From the NCBI GenBank assembly GCA_947623665.1, contig CANQHJ010000012.1, positions 1 to 32,816 on the forward strand: a stretch of 32,816 nucleotides of DNA, given 5' to 3'. Shown in pieces: positions 7,767 to 16,000 of the stretch. Source of the stretch: an uncultured Bacilli bacterium. Lineage in GTDB: Bacteria; Bacillota_I; Bacilli_A; RF39; UBA660. How positions within the stretch are numbered: the stretch's first letter is position 1; every line of letters starts with the position of its first letter. A model generated the notes under the pieces. The model was not told where the DNA came from and did no database searches. It saw only the letters and a list, made by a program, of their open reading frames with translations. A program made the position numbers and the translations under genes.

Positions 7767-9842
7767 TTAGTATCTTTCCTTTATAATATTTTTACTACAA
7801 TAATAAGTTATTAAGAAATATCCTCCATAAATAAAGATTAAGAAAATAGCTGTTGCAATAATTGAAGGAAGTAATTCTTCATTACCAAACACCTCTAAAA
7901 TATTCATAGCAAACATTATTCCAAATACAGAATGAATCAAAGCAAGTATCAAAGGTAGAATAAAAAATATTGCAATTTCTCTAAACAAAGCTTTATTAAG
8001 TAATATCTCATCTGTTCCAATTTTTCGTAAAATCATAAATCTTTCTTTATTATCACTAGCCTCAGATAACTCTTTTAAAGCAAGTATTGCTGCACTACTA
8101 ATTAAAAATATAATTCCCAAATAAAGACCAATAAATGTTACCATTGTAGATAGTCCAACTGTTGCCTCTTTAATTGCAAGTTTAGTAGATCCACTAGGAA
8201 GTAAATAATCATTTGCCAAAGAAGAATTTCCTAATGCATTAATACTATCTTCTATTTTTGTTATTTTTTCTTTATCAGTTGTTATATAATTACCTATTAA
8301 ATAGTTTTCATATAAATATTCTTCATCTACAATTTTATCTGGAACTAAAATAAGACCTGTATTAATATGTTGACTAGACATCTCTAAAAATCCATCTTGA
8401 CAAGTATCATATTTAGGTTTTAAAGTATGTTCAAATAAATTAATTTCTTCCCTATTTTTAAGAGAAATATCTCTTATTTTAACCATTGATTCAAAATCAG
8501 CAATAATCATATATTGATTATCTTTTAAAGAATATTCCTTTATCCCATAAAATCTAGCCACTTTATTATAATCACTAATTTTCATAATTGTCTCCATACT
8601 GTCATATTCTAAAAATGGAAACTTTAATTTTATATCATCTGATTTTGAACCTAAAGTATGCATTAATGTTAAGTCAGGTGTTGCATAAGTATTTACTTCA
8701 ATATAATCTTTAAAATAAGATGTAATATCAAAATTAAATATTTTAAACATTTCCATAGCAGTATAATGAGAATTTTTTATTTGTAAATCATTATATCCAT
8801 ACTTTCTAAAGTCATCATAATATTTATCCATATTCATATTTTGTGAAAACATTGCATCCACAGGTGCTAATTTTTTAATATTTTCATTCATAGAATTTTT
8901 CATAGTAAGACAAGCTGATAATAAACATATTGTTATAAATAACATCAAGCAAATAATAGTTGTTGAAAATACAGTTGTATTAATTTTACTACTAAATTCT
9001 CTTAGTATAAAACTATTTAATCCTTTATAATAATATCTCTCTAAACTTTGAACAATTCTTAAAATCAGTCCCGATAAAGACCAAAATATAAAAAATGTTG
9101 ATACTACACCCATTATAATAGGAATTATTATATCTTTTATTTCTTGTAATCTAAGAAAATCATTAGTAACTATATAATATGCCCTTTCTAGAACTAAACA
9201 AGAAATAATAAAAATAATAATACATAAATAAGGATTTTTTAATTTAATTTTCTCAGTATTTTTTGAACCATTTAATAATTCAATTAACCTACATTTACTA
9301 ACACTTATAGTATTAAATATCATCACAAGTAAATACATAATCCCAAAATAAATTACAGTTTTAAGACAAGCAGATGATGAAAATACAAATTCAAACTTTG
9401 AAAGATTTACCTCAAACATATTAGCAACTAACAAACTCATAAATTGAGATAAAACAACTCCAAAAGCAAGTCCTACAATTAAAGATAAAACTCCAATAAA
9501 AAGTGTTTCAAAAAATAAAATTAATGATATTTTTCTTTTACTCATTCCAAGAGTTAAATATATACCAAATTCCTTATTTCTTCTTTTCATCAAAAATCTT
9601 GAAGCATAAATTATTAAAAAACCTAATATAAATGAAACAAATACACTAACACCTGATAAAAAAGTCATCATAAGTTCAATTAATTCTTGAGTTGATGATG
9701 ATACATTCATCATAACAGTTTGACTATCAAGAGCATTAAAAACATAAAAGATTGCTACACCAAGAATAAGTGTAAAAAAATAGATGGTATAATCTTTAAT
9801 ACTTTTCTTGATGTTTTTTAAAGATAACTTACAAAGCATCAT
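7767..9842 (-). CDS. BceB-type ABC transporter permease (FtsX-like)
   Basis: 691 aa, FtsX-type segments (RRNKEFGIYLTLGMSKRKISLILFFETL), large extracytoplasmic domain, adjacent to a BceA-type ATPase. Confidence 0.92.
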   Translation of the reverse strand: MMLCKLSLKNIKKSIKDYTIYFFTLILGVAIFYVFNALDSQTVMMNVSSSTQELIELMMTFLSGVSVFVSFILGFLIIYASRFLMKRRNKEFGIYLTLGMSKRKISLILFFETLFIGVLSLIVGLAFGVVLSQFMSLLVANMFEVNLSKFEFVFSSSACLKTVIYFGIMYLLVMIFNTISVSKCRLIELLNGSKNTEKIKLKNPYLCIIIFIISCLVLERAYYIVTNDFLRLQEIKDIIIPIIMGVVSTFFIFWSLSGLILRIVQSLERYYYKGLNSFILREFSSKINTTVFSTTIICLMLFITICLLSACLTMKNSMNENIKKLAPVDAMFSQNMNMDKYYDDFRKYGYNDLQIKNSHYTAMEMFKIFNFDITSYFKDYIEVNTYATPDLTLMHTLGSKSDDIKLKFPFLEYDSMETIMKISDYNKVARFYGIKEYSLKDNQYMIIADFESMVKIRDISLKNREEINLFEHTLKPKYDTCQDGFLEMSSQHINTGLILVPDKIVDEEYLYENYLIGNYITTDKEKITKIEDSINALGNSSLANDYLLPSGSTKLAIKEATVGLSTMVTFIGLYLGIIFLISSAAILALKELSEASDNKERFMILRKIGTDEILLNKALFREIAIFFILPLILALIHSVFGIMFAMNILEVFGNEELLPSIIATAIFLIFIYGGYFLITYYCSKNIIKERY

Positions 9843-10596
9843 TTAAATCCCCACCAAGAAGTGTAACAACATCAATAATTTTATCAAAAAATTCCTTACG
9901 AGAATTATTTCCCTTATAAAACTCTTTAAAGACTTTACCATCTTTGATAAAAATAACTTTACTAGCATAAGACGCTGTAAAAGCATCATGTGTTACCATT
10001 AAAATAGTTGTATCTAATTCTTTATTTAAAAACTCAAATCTTTCAAGTAACATTTTAGCAGATTTAGAATCAAGTGCTCCAGTAGGTTCATCTGCTAAAA
10101 CCAATTTTGGATTAGTTATAATTGCCCTAGCACTTGCTACTCTTTGCTTTTGTCCTCCACTAATTTGATAAGGATATTTATTTAAAATATTCCTAATATC
10201 TAAATCAATTGCTACCTTCTTTACTCTTCTATCAATATCATTTACAGAAACATTTTGAATAGATAAAGCAAGTGCAATATTCTCATAAGCTGTCAAAGTA
10301 TCAAGTAAATTAAAATCTTGAAATATAAATCCTAACTCTTCCCTTCTAAATTTATTAAGACTATTTCCTCTTAATTTAGTAATGTCAACTCCACAAACAA
10401 AAATATGCCCACTAGTTACTTTATCAATTGTCGAAATACAATTCAAAAGAGTTGTCTTACCTGAACCAGACGCTCCCATAATTGCAACAAAATCTCCCTT
10501 TTCTACTTCAAAAGATAAGTTATCAATTGCTTTAGTAAGAGATGACCGACTACCATAATACTTTTCAATTTTTTCAACTTTTAAAATATTATCCAT
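9829..10596 (-). CDS. BceA-type ABC transporter ATP-binding protein
   Basis: Walker A GASGSGKTT, ISGGQKQRVASARAI signature, Walker B LVLADEPTGALD, H-loop MVTHD. Confidence 0.95.
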   Translation of the reverse strand: MDNILKVEKIEKYYGSRSSLTKAIDNLSFEVEKGDFVAIMGASGSGKTTLLNCISTIDKVTSGHIFVCGVDITKLRGNSLNKFRREELGFIFQDFNLLDTLTAYENIALALSIQNVSVNDIDRRVKKVAIDLDIRNILNKYPYQISGGQKQRVASARAIITNPKLVLADEPTGALDSKSAKMLLERFEFLNKELDTTILMVTHDAFTASYASKVIFIKDGKVFKEFYKGNNSRKEFFDKIIDVVTLLGGDLNDAL

Positions 10597-10656
10597 AAAA
10601 TTTCTCCTTTCTAAAACTATAATAAAGAAAAATATTAACTTTGTCGTTCATCTAAT

Positions 10657-10662
10657 ATTATA
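10657..10662 (-). promoter_or_regulatory. -10 element (TATAAT) of the BceAB-type operon
   Basis: Perfect TATAAT downstream of the palindrome, upstream of the ATPase gene; weak -35. Confidence 0.5.
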
Positions 10663-10667
10663 AATTA

Positions 10668-10681
10668 TTACAATTTTGTAA
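10668..10681. promoter_or_regulatory. Putative BceR-like operator TTACAATTTTGTAA
   Basis: TTACA-N4-TGTAA inverted repeat upstream of the ABC operon; identical copy at 12409-12422. Confidence 0.7.
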
Positions 10682-10683
10682 CA

Positions 10684-11700
10684 TTATTTTAAAACATCAT
10701 AATATTTATTTTTAGGAAAAGTAATATAAACCTTTGTATATTCTCCTTCTATAGACTCTATATCTATTAAATGCCCCAGTTTTTTACATAAATTCTTAGC
10801 AATATAAAGTCCCATACCAGTAGAAGTATTTTTATCTCTTCCATTACTTCCAGTAAAAGTCTTATTAAAAACTTGTTTTATATCACAACTAGGAATACCT
10901 ATACCATTATCTTCAATAACTAAAACTAATTTTTCATGATAATCATCTACATAAATATTAATATAATTGTTTTTACTATTCTTTTTATATTTAATACTAT
11001 TATTTATAATTTGATTTATAACAAACTCTAACCATTTAGAATCAGTATAAACTTTATAATTAACATTAGAAACATTATAATCAATCTTTCTATCAAGTAA
11101 ATCATCCATATTTTTAAGACTAACGTTTTTAATTACTTTAGATAAATCTACTTCTTTTATATAATAATCTTCTTCTGCATTTTCACTTCTAACATAATAT
11201 AAAATTTGATCAACATAATCTTCTAATCTTTTTAAAGTATTTTTAGTTTTATTTGAAGAAGTATCATTATTATTTAACTGTAAAACTAAACTAGCAAGTG
11301 GTACTTTAACTTCATGTATCCACATTTCAACATATTCTTTAAAGTCATCAAGTTGTATTATCTTATTTTTTATATTATCATTCATAGATTTATTAATATC
11401 ATATAATGCTTGATAAATTATTTTTCCTTCATAAAAGTCTGGAGTATTAATCATTTCTAAAACTAAATAAGCTTTATCTAATTTTTCTATATTAGAAACT
11501 AAATCATTATAAAAATTTCTTTTTCTATAATAATCAAATAATAAAACTAAAATATAAGTAACAATTAAAATAACAGATATAATAACAATAAGTAATTTAT
11601 CTATTTTGAAAGCAAATAAAATTAATATAATTATAAAATAATTAAAAGATATTATTAAAAATGAAAAAATTTTATCCATAAAATATTTACTAAATTTCAT
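10684..11700 (-). CDS. BceS-like intramembrane-sensing histidine kinase
   Basis: Two N-terminal TM helices with a very short linker; H-box WIHEVKVPLASL; HATPase motifs NQIINNSIKYKK and GIGIPSCDI/GMGLYIAKNL. Confidence 0.93.
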   Translation of the reverse strand: MKFSKYFMDKIFSFLIISFNYFIIILILFAFKIDKLLIVIISVILIVTYILVLLFDYYRKRNFYNDLVSNIEKLDKAYLVLEMINTPDFYEGKIIYQALYDINKSMNDNIKNKIIQLDDFKEYVEMWIHEVKVPLASLVLQLNNNDTSSNKTKNTLKRLEDYVDQILYYVRSENAEEDYYIKEVDLSKVIKNVSLKNMDDLLDRKIDYNVSNVNYKVYTDSKWLEFVINQIINNSIKYKKNSKNNYINIYVDDYHEKLVLVIEDNGIGIPSCDIKQVFNKTFTGSNGRDKNTSTGMGLYIAKNLCKKLGHLIDIESIEGEYTKVYITFPKNKYYDVLK

Positions 11701-12368
11701 AATAATATATAACCTATTCCTTTTCTAGTATCAATAATATTATCATAACCAATACTTTTTAATTTAGCTCTTAATCTACTAATATTAACAGTCAAAGTAT
11801 TATCATTTATAAACTCATCATTATTCCATAAATCAGTCATCAACTCATCTCTTGTAACAATTCTATTTCTATTATTTAAAAGATAACTAAATATAATCAT
11901 TTCATTTTTAGTAAGAATAATCTCTTCTACATCTTTTTTTATTAAACCTTTTTGAATATTAATTTCTAAATCTTTATATTTTATTATATTGGAATTCTTA
12001 TTTGTCCTTTTTAATACTGCTCCAATTCTTAAAAGTAAAATATTTGGATTATAAGGTTTTGTAATATAATCATCTGCTCCATAAGTAATAGATAAAACCT
12101 CATCAGCATCACTATTTCTACTAGTAACCATAATAATAGGAACATCAAGATAACGTCTTATTTTTTGTAATAGCTCTTCTCCATTAATATAAGGAATATT
12201 TATATCTAAAAGAATTAAATCCACTTTCCTCTTCAATACTTCACTTAATGAATCTTTAAAGTCATTTAACACATAAACCTTATATCCATTCTTTTCTAAT
12301 AAATCTTTTAATTCATCTCTTGTAACTTCATCATCTTCTATTATCATAATCTTTTTCATAAATATCAC
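11697..12368 (-). CDS. BceR-like OmpR/PhoB-family response regulator
   Basis: Receiver domain (IIEDDEVTRDE, DLILLDINIPYINGEE) plus winged helix with C-terminal DTRKGIGYIL. Confidence 0.94.
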   Translation of the reverse strand: MIFMKKIMIIEDDEVTRDELKDLLEKNGYKVYVLNDFKDSLSEVLKRKVDLILLDINIPYINGEELLQKIRRYLDVPIIMVTSRNSDADEVLSITYGADDYITKPYNPNILLLRIGAVLKRTNKNSNIIKYKDLEINIQKGLIKKDVEEIILTKNEMIIFSYLLNNRNRIVTRDELMTDLWNNDEFINDNTLTVNISRLRAKLKSIGYDNIIDTRKGIGYILL

Positions 12369-12408
12369 TCTCTAATATTATTATATCATTAATAATTATC
12401 TATTAACC

Positions 12409-12422
12409 TTACAATTTTGTAA
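12409..12422. promoter_or_regulatory. Putative BceR-like operator TTACAATTTTGTAA, upstream of the two-component operon
   Basis: Identical to 10668-10681; extends to a 16-bp CTTACA…TGTAAG palindrome at 12408-12423. Confidence 0.65.
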
Positions 12423-12423
12423 G

Positions 12424-12450
12424 AAAAAAAGCAATAGTATCTATTGCTTA
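12424..12450 (-). terminator. Intrinsic terminator downstream of the 124-aa gene
   Basis: AAGCAATAGATACTATTGCTTTTTTT. Confidence 0.85.
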
Positions 12451-12822
12451 AACATAAGTATAAAAAAATCTTGAAAGAAAGTTCATTATAATATTTATTA
12501 AAACTGGAGTATATAAAATACCAAGTATTATTATCATAAGTTTTAATAATATTTCTTTTTTGGACTCTAGCACTAAGACTAAATAGAAAAATCCAACAAC
12601 ATAAGTTAAAATACTTCCTGCCCAAAGAAAGAATATAAATAATCCACTATTTAAAATATTACTATAAAGTTGTACAATTTGATGAAAATCACTATTATTA
12701 TAGGTCATAGCTGGAAATGATAAAAAGTTAACAATTAAATTAATAATCAATAAACCTATAAAAATATTTCTAACTATTATTTCTTTCTTCTCACTATCAT
12801 CCTTAATTATTCTCTTCTTCAT
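12448..12822 (-). CDS. Hypothetical multi-TM membrane protein, 124 aa
   Basis: Several hydrophobic segments, own terminator. Confidence 0.7.
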   Translation of the reverse strand: MKKRIIKDDSEKKEIIVRNIFIGLLIINLIVNFLSFPAMTYNNSDFHQIVQLYSNILNSGLFIFFLWAGSILTYVVGFFYLVLVLESKKEILLKLMIIILGILYTPVLINIIMNFLSRFFYTYV

Positions 12823-12833
12823 AATATCTCCCT

Positions 12834-13829
12834 TTATTTATTCTTCAAAATATAATTATAAGAATCTTTACACATATCTTCTATTGTTTTAGTAACCTTA
12901 AAACCTAATAATTTTTCTGCCTTAGAAGAATCTGCATAATATTCTGCAATATCCCCACTTCTTCTTTTTCCTATCTTATAATTTATTTTAATACCATTAA
13001 CACTCTCAAATGTATTTACAATATCTAAAACACTATATCCAACACCTGTACCCAAATTAAAGTAATCTATTCCCTTATTAGTTAAATAATCAATTGCCTT
13101 AATATGTCCTTTTGCTAAATCTACAACATGAATATAATCTCTTACTCCAGTTCCATCCTTAGTATCATAATCATTTCCAAAGACAGTTAAACATTCCAAT
13201 TCACCTATTGCAACTTTCAAAATATAAGGCATCAAATTATTAGGAATACCTTGAGGATTTTCTCCAATCAAACCACTTTCATGAGCACCTATAGGATTAA
13301 AATATCTAAGTACAACTATACTCCAATCATTATTAGATACATATAAGTCTTTTAATATTCTTTCTATCATTAATTTTGTACTACTATATGGATTAGTTGT
13401 ACCTTTAGGAAAATCTTCCTTTAACGGTAATTCATCATTAACATCATAAACAGTTGCAGTTGAAGAAAAAATCAATTTATGACAATTATACTTATCCATT
13501 ACTTTACAAAGACTAATAGTTGTATCTATATTATTTTCATAATACATAAGTGGATTATCAACACTTTCACCAATTGCTTTAAATCCAGCAAAATGAATAA
13601 CTGCATCTATATTTTCTTTTTCAAATACTAAAGATAACATCTCTTCATCCTTAACATTACCCTTATAAAAAGAAAAACTTTTATTAGTAATCTTTTTAAT
13701 ATTATCTAATACTTCTTTTTTAGAATTAGAAAAATCATCAACTATTACTACCTCATAATTATTCTCTAAAAGTTCTACTACTGTATGACTTCCAATAAAG
13801 CCAGTACCACCTGTTACTAAAATTTTCAT
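12834..13829 (-). CDS. galE: UDP-glucose 4-epimerase
   Basis: Rossmann GGTGFIGSH, AVIHFAGFKAIGESV, NPYSSTK and LRYFNPIGAH motifs. Confidence 0.95.
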   Translation of the reverse strand: MKILVTGGTGFIGSHTVVELLENNYEVVIVDDFSNSKKEVLDNIKKITNKSFSFYKGNVKDEEMLSLVFEKENIDAVIHFAGFKAIGESVDNPLMYYENNIDTTISLCKVMDKYNCHKLIFSSTATVYDVNDELPLKEDFPKGTTNPYSSTKLMIERILKDLYVSNNDWSIVVLRYFNPIGAHESGLIGENPQGIPNNLMPYILKVAIGELECLTVFGNDYDTKDGTGVRDYIHVVDLAKGHIKAIDYLTNKGIDYFNLGTGVGYSVLDIVNTFESVNGIKINYKIGKRRSGDIAEYYADSSKAEKLLGFKVTKTIEDMCKDSYNYILKNK

Positions 13830-13897
13830 ATATTACCTCACTAATTACACTTTACCATATAAAAGAATAAATTGAAAGAATAATTTAATAATAACAT

Positions 13898-14860
13898 CTA
13901 TATTTCAAAAATCGTTAATTGACCATCTCTTTGAAATTTCATTTCTCTATTTACATAAAAATTATTATTTTTTATAATCTCTCTTTCAAAATCAGACATA
14001 TTTGAAGTTATTTTATGTTTCGGAAAAAAACTCATACTATACGTGTTATAATACCTACCATTAACATTTTTAGATTCTCCTATTAATCTCTTTGTAATAG
14101 GAAATAATTTTTTAGAAATTTCAACCTTATTCTTATTCCTAGATGAATTATGCAATATATTAAAATTAGCTCCCAAAAACAAATCAACCAATTGAAGTAA
14201 AACATTTTCGTCATTCAAACAATTATCATTATTAGTTTCTATAAAATTTATTTCTAAACATTTGCATACTATTTTTTTCTCATTAAGATTAATATATCTT
14301 AAAGGTTGTGTTTTAAAATATTCATGATAATTCATATTACCAGTATCATGATAAACAGCATCAATTATTATCTTATCATAATCACTAAAAAACTTTTTTA
14401 GTGCAAAAATAACTGTAGTTCTAAAAAATCTATTATATATATTTTCATTAACATGAGTCTTTTCACCTTTATTTTTAAAATAACTTTTATCCAGTTTATT
14501 TTTATTTATACCTAATATATTCATATAAAAGCGAGCATTTTTACTTTGATTAGCTAAGATAACATCACACCATCTTTCTGCAATTCTAAAATTATTAGTA
14601 TTATCATATTCTTGATAATGAATCTTTACTTTATTTTTTTCATGATAACAACATTTATTTTCACAAGTAGTATATTTATGACCAGCACCACATCTCAAAT
14701 CATTTAACTCTTTTACAAGTGAAGAAATATTTTTTGTTGGAACTATACATATTCCTATATAATCCCAATTTTCTTTTTCACCATATAAGCCATTATCTAA
14801 CTTTTCATTTTTTATCTCATCACAAAAAATAGAAACATTAATAGTTTTCATATACATCAT
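13898..14860 (-). CDS. DUF3800-like protein (putative RNase H-fold nuclease) with a Cys/His-rich insertion
   Basis: N-terminal SIFCDE, central KIIIDAVYHD and late LLQLVDLFLGA resemble DUF3800 acidic motifs; insertion RCGAGHKYTTCENKCCYH. Confidence 0.65.
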   Translation of the reverse strand: MMYMKTINVSIFCDEIKNEKLDNGLYGEKENWDYIGICIVPTKNISSLVKELNDLRCGAGHKYTTCENKCCYHEKNKVKIHYQEYDNTNNFRIAERWCDVILANQSKNARFYMNILGINKNKLDKSYFKNKGEKTHVNENIYNRFFRTTVIFALKKFFSDYDKIIIDAVYHDTGNMNYHEYFKTQPLRYINLNEKKIVCKCLEINFIETNNDNCLNDENVLLQLVDLFLGANFNILHNSSRNKNKVEISKKLFPITKRLIGESKNVNGRYYNTYSMSFFPKHKITSNMSDFEREIIKNNNFYVNREMKFQRDGQLTIFEI

Positions 14861-14873
14861 CTCTCTTTAAATT

Positions 14874-14882
14874 ATTATAACA
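14874..14882 (-). promoter_or_regulatory. Extended -10 promoter (TGTTATAAT) for the DUF3800-like gene
   Basis: TATGTGTTATAAT identical to the one upstream of the ATPase gene. Confidence 0.65.
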
Positions 14883-14903
14883 CATAAAAACAAACTCCTA
14901 TAT

Positions 14904-14939
14904 TAAAAAAAGAACTATCTATATAAAGATAATCCTCTT
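14904..14939 (-). terminator. Terminator after the tRNA-Cys fragment
   Basis: AAGAGGATTATC…GATAGTTCTTTTTTT; counterpart of the terminator after the intact tRNA-Cys. Confidence 0.65.
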
Positions 14940-14950
14940 ATCACTTAATA

Positions 14951-15004
14951 GAGGGCCTAGTCGGATTTGAACCAACGATCAGAAAATTGCAGTCCCTTAC
15001 CTTA
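14951..15004 (-). pseudogene. tRNA-Cys(GCA) 3' fragment (anticodon arm, T arm, 3' acceptor strand; lacks 5' acceptor and D arm)
   Basis: 50/54 identity to 15839-15892; CCA is changed to CTA; ATPase stop codon lies 1 nt upstream. Confidence 0.9.
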
Positions 15005-15005
15005 C

Positions 15006-15746
15006 TTAATCATCAAACATCCTATGTTGCATATCTTCAGAATTATCTAAATACATTTTATATAATGAATATATTTCTGTTTCTTTATACTCTACTTCTT
15101 TAAAATTATTATCTAAATCTAAAATTACCCCATCACGATAACTAATTAAAATTGGAGAATGAGTTGCAATTATAAATTGACTCCCCTCTTTTACTAATTG
15201 ATCTATTAAACAAAGTAATGATAATTGTCTTTGAGGAGAAAGTGCTGCTTCAGGTTCATCTAAAATATATAATCCATGGTCAGTAAATCTATTTTGAACT
15301 AATTTTATAAAAGATTCTCCATGAGAACACTCATGTAAATTTCCACCATATGAATCATATAGTGTATTAAAATTATCTTCCTCAACTAATCTTTGCACTT
15401 CACTAGAAAAATTATAAAAACTTTCAGCACGTAAAAAAAATTTCATTTCAGGTTTATTAAAAGTAGCAACTCTTAAATAATCAGCCAAATTAGAAGTTGT
15501 ATTATTTGTATCATATCTAAAATTTTCAGTTCCACCTTCTGCAGGTAATCCTAAACACACAGCAAGTGCTTCAATAAAAGTAGACTTTCCAATGCCGTTT
15601 TCTCCAACAAAAAAAGTAACTTGAGATTTAAAATCTAACTCACGGAAGTTTTTTACAATCTCTATATTAAAAGGATAACTATCAAAGTTTTTTATTTTAT
15701 CTCTTTCTAAAATAAGTTTTTTAACAATTAATTTACTATTCATCAC
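15006..15746 (-). CDS. Stand-alone AAA/ABC-type ATPase (COG3910-like)
   Basis: Walker A VGENGIGKST, signature CSHGESF, Walker B LYILDEPEAALSP, H-loop ATHSP. Confidence 0.93.
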   Translation of the reverse strand: MMNSKLIVKKLILERDKIKNFDSYPFNIEIVKNFRELDFKSQVTFFVGENGIGKSTFIEALAVCLGLPAEGGTENFRYDTNNTTSNLADYLRVATFNKPEMKFFLRAESFYNFSSEVQRLVEEDNFNTLYDSYGGNLHECSHGESFIKLVQNRFTDHGLYILDEPEAALSPQRQLSLLCLIDQLVKEGSQFIIATHSPILISYRDGVILDLDNNFKEVEYKETEIYSLYKMYLDNSEDMQHRMFDD

Positions 15747-15764
15747 AAGCTCCTATACAACTCT

Positions 15765-15773
15765 ATTATAACA
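15765..15773 (-). promoter_or_regulatory. Extended -10 promoter (TGTTATAAT) for the ATPase gene
   Basis: TATGTGTTATAAT, same as 14874-14882. Confidence 0.65.
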
Positions 15774-15792
15774 CATAAGAGAATATTATATC

Positions 15793-15825
15793 AAAAAAAG
15801 AACTACCACAATAACAGTAATTCTT
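15793..15825 (-). terminator. tRNA-Cys terminator
   Basis: AAGAATTACTGTTATTGTGGTAGTTCTTTTTTT hairpin with T run. Confidence 0.7.
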
Positions 15826-15836
15826 TTATTTTAAAA

Positions 15837-15911
15837 TGGAGGGCCTAGTCGGATTTGAACCAACGATCAGGGAGTTGCAGTCCCTTGCCTTAGCCACTTG
15901 GCTATAGACCC
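15837..15911 (-). tRNA. tRNA-Cys (anticodon GCA), CCA encoded
   Basis: GGGTCTA…TAGGCCC acceptor pairs, GCCA/GGC D arm, AGGGA-CTGCAAC-TCCCT anticodon arm, GTTGG-TTCAAAT-CCGAC T arm, U73, CCA. Confidence 0.96.
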
Positions 15912-15931
15912 AATTAACACTTGCAATAAAT

Positions 15932-15960
15932 ATTTTACATTAATAGACTAATTTTGTCAA
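15932..15960 (-). promoter_or_regulatory. tRNA-Cys promoter TTGACA-17 nt-TAAAAT
   Basis: Consensus -35, 17-nt spacer, just upstream of the tRNA. Confidence 0.8.
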
Positions 15961-16000
15961 TTTATTACAAGTATTTTACTTAATTATATTAAATTATATC

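Larger units (their letters stand above)
14874..15004. repeat. Direct repeat copy A (degenerate tRNA-Cys 3' part + terminator + extended -10)
   Basis: Aligns to 15765-15892 by eye; ungapped at offset 888 for 14901-15004, then one 3-nt indel. Confidence 0.85.
15765..15892. repeat. Direct repeat copy B (tRNA-Cys 3' part + terminator + extended -10)
   Basis: Partner of 14874-15004. Confidence 0.85.

Noticed and set aside
12389-12625. 78-aa minus-strand ORF
   Set aside because: Out-of-frame overlap with the 124-aa membrane protein gene and its terminator.
13830-13897. A third tRNA-Cys fragment after the DUF3800-like gene
   Set aside because: Looked for GGGCCTAG/TCGGATTTGAACC-like sequence between the gene and galE; none is visible, so the outer border of the hotspot is undefined.
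14951-15004. Second functional tRNA-Cys gene
   Set aside because: No 5' acceptor strand or D arm can be found upstream; CCA mutated to CTA and the ATPase CDS ends immediately before it.
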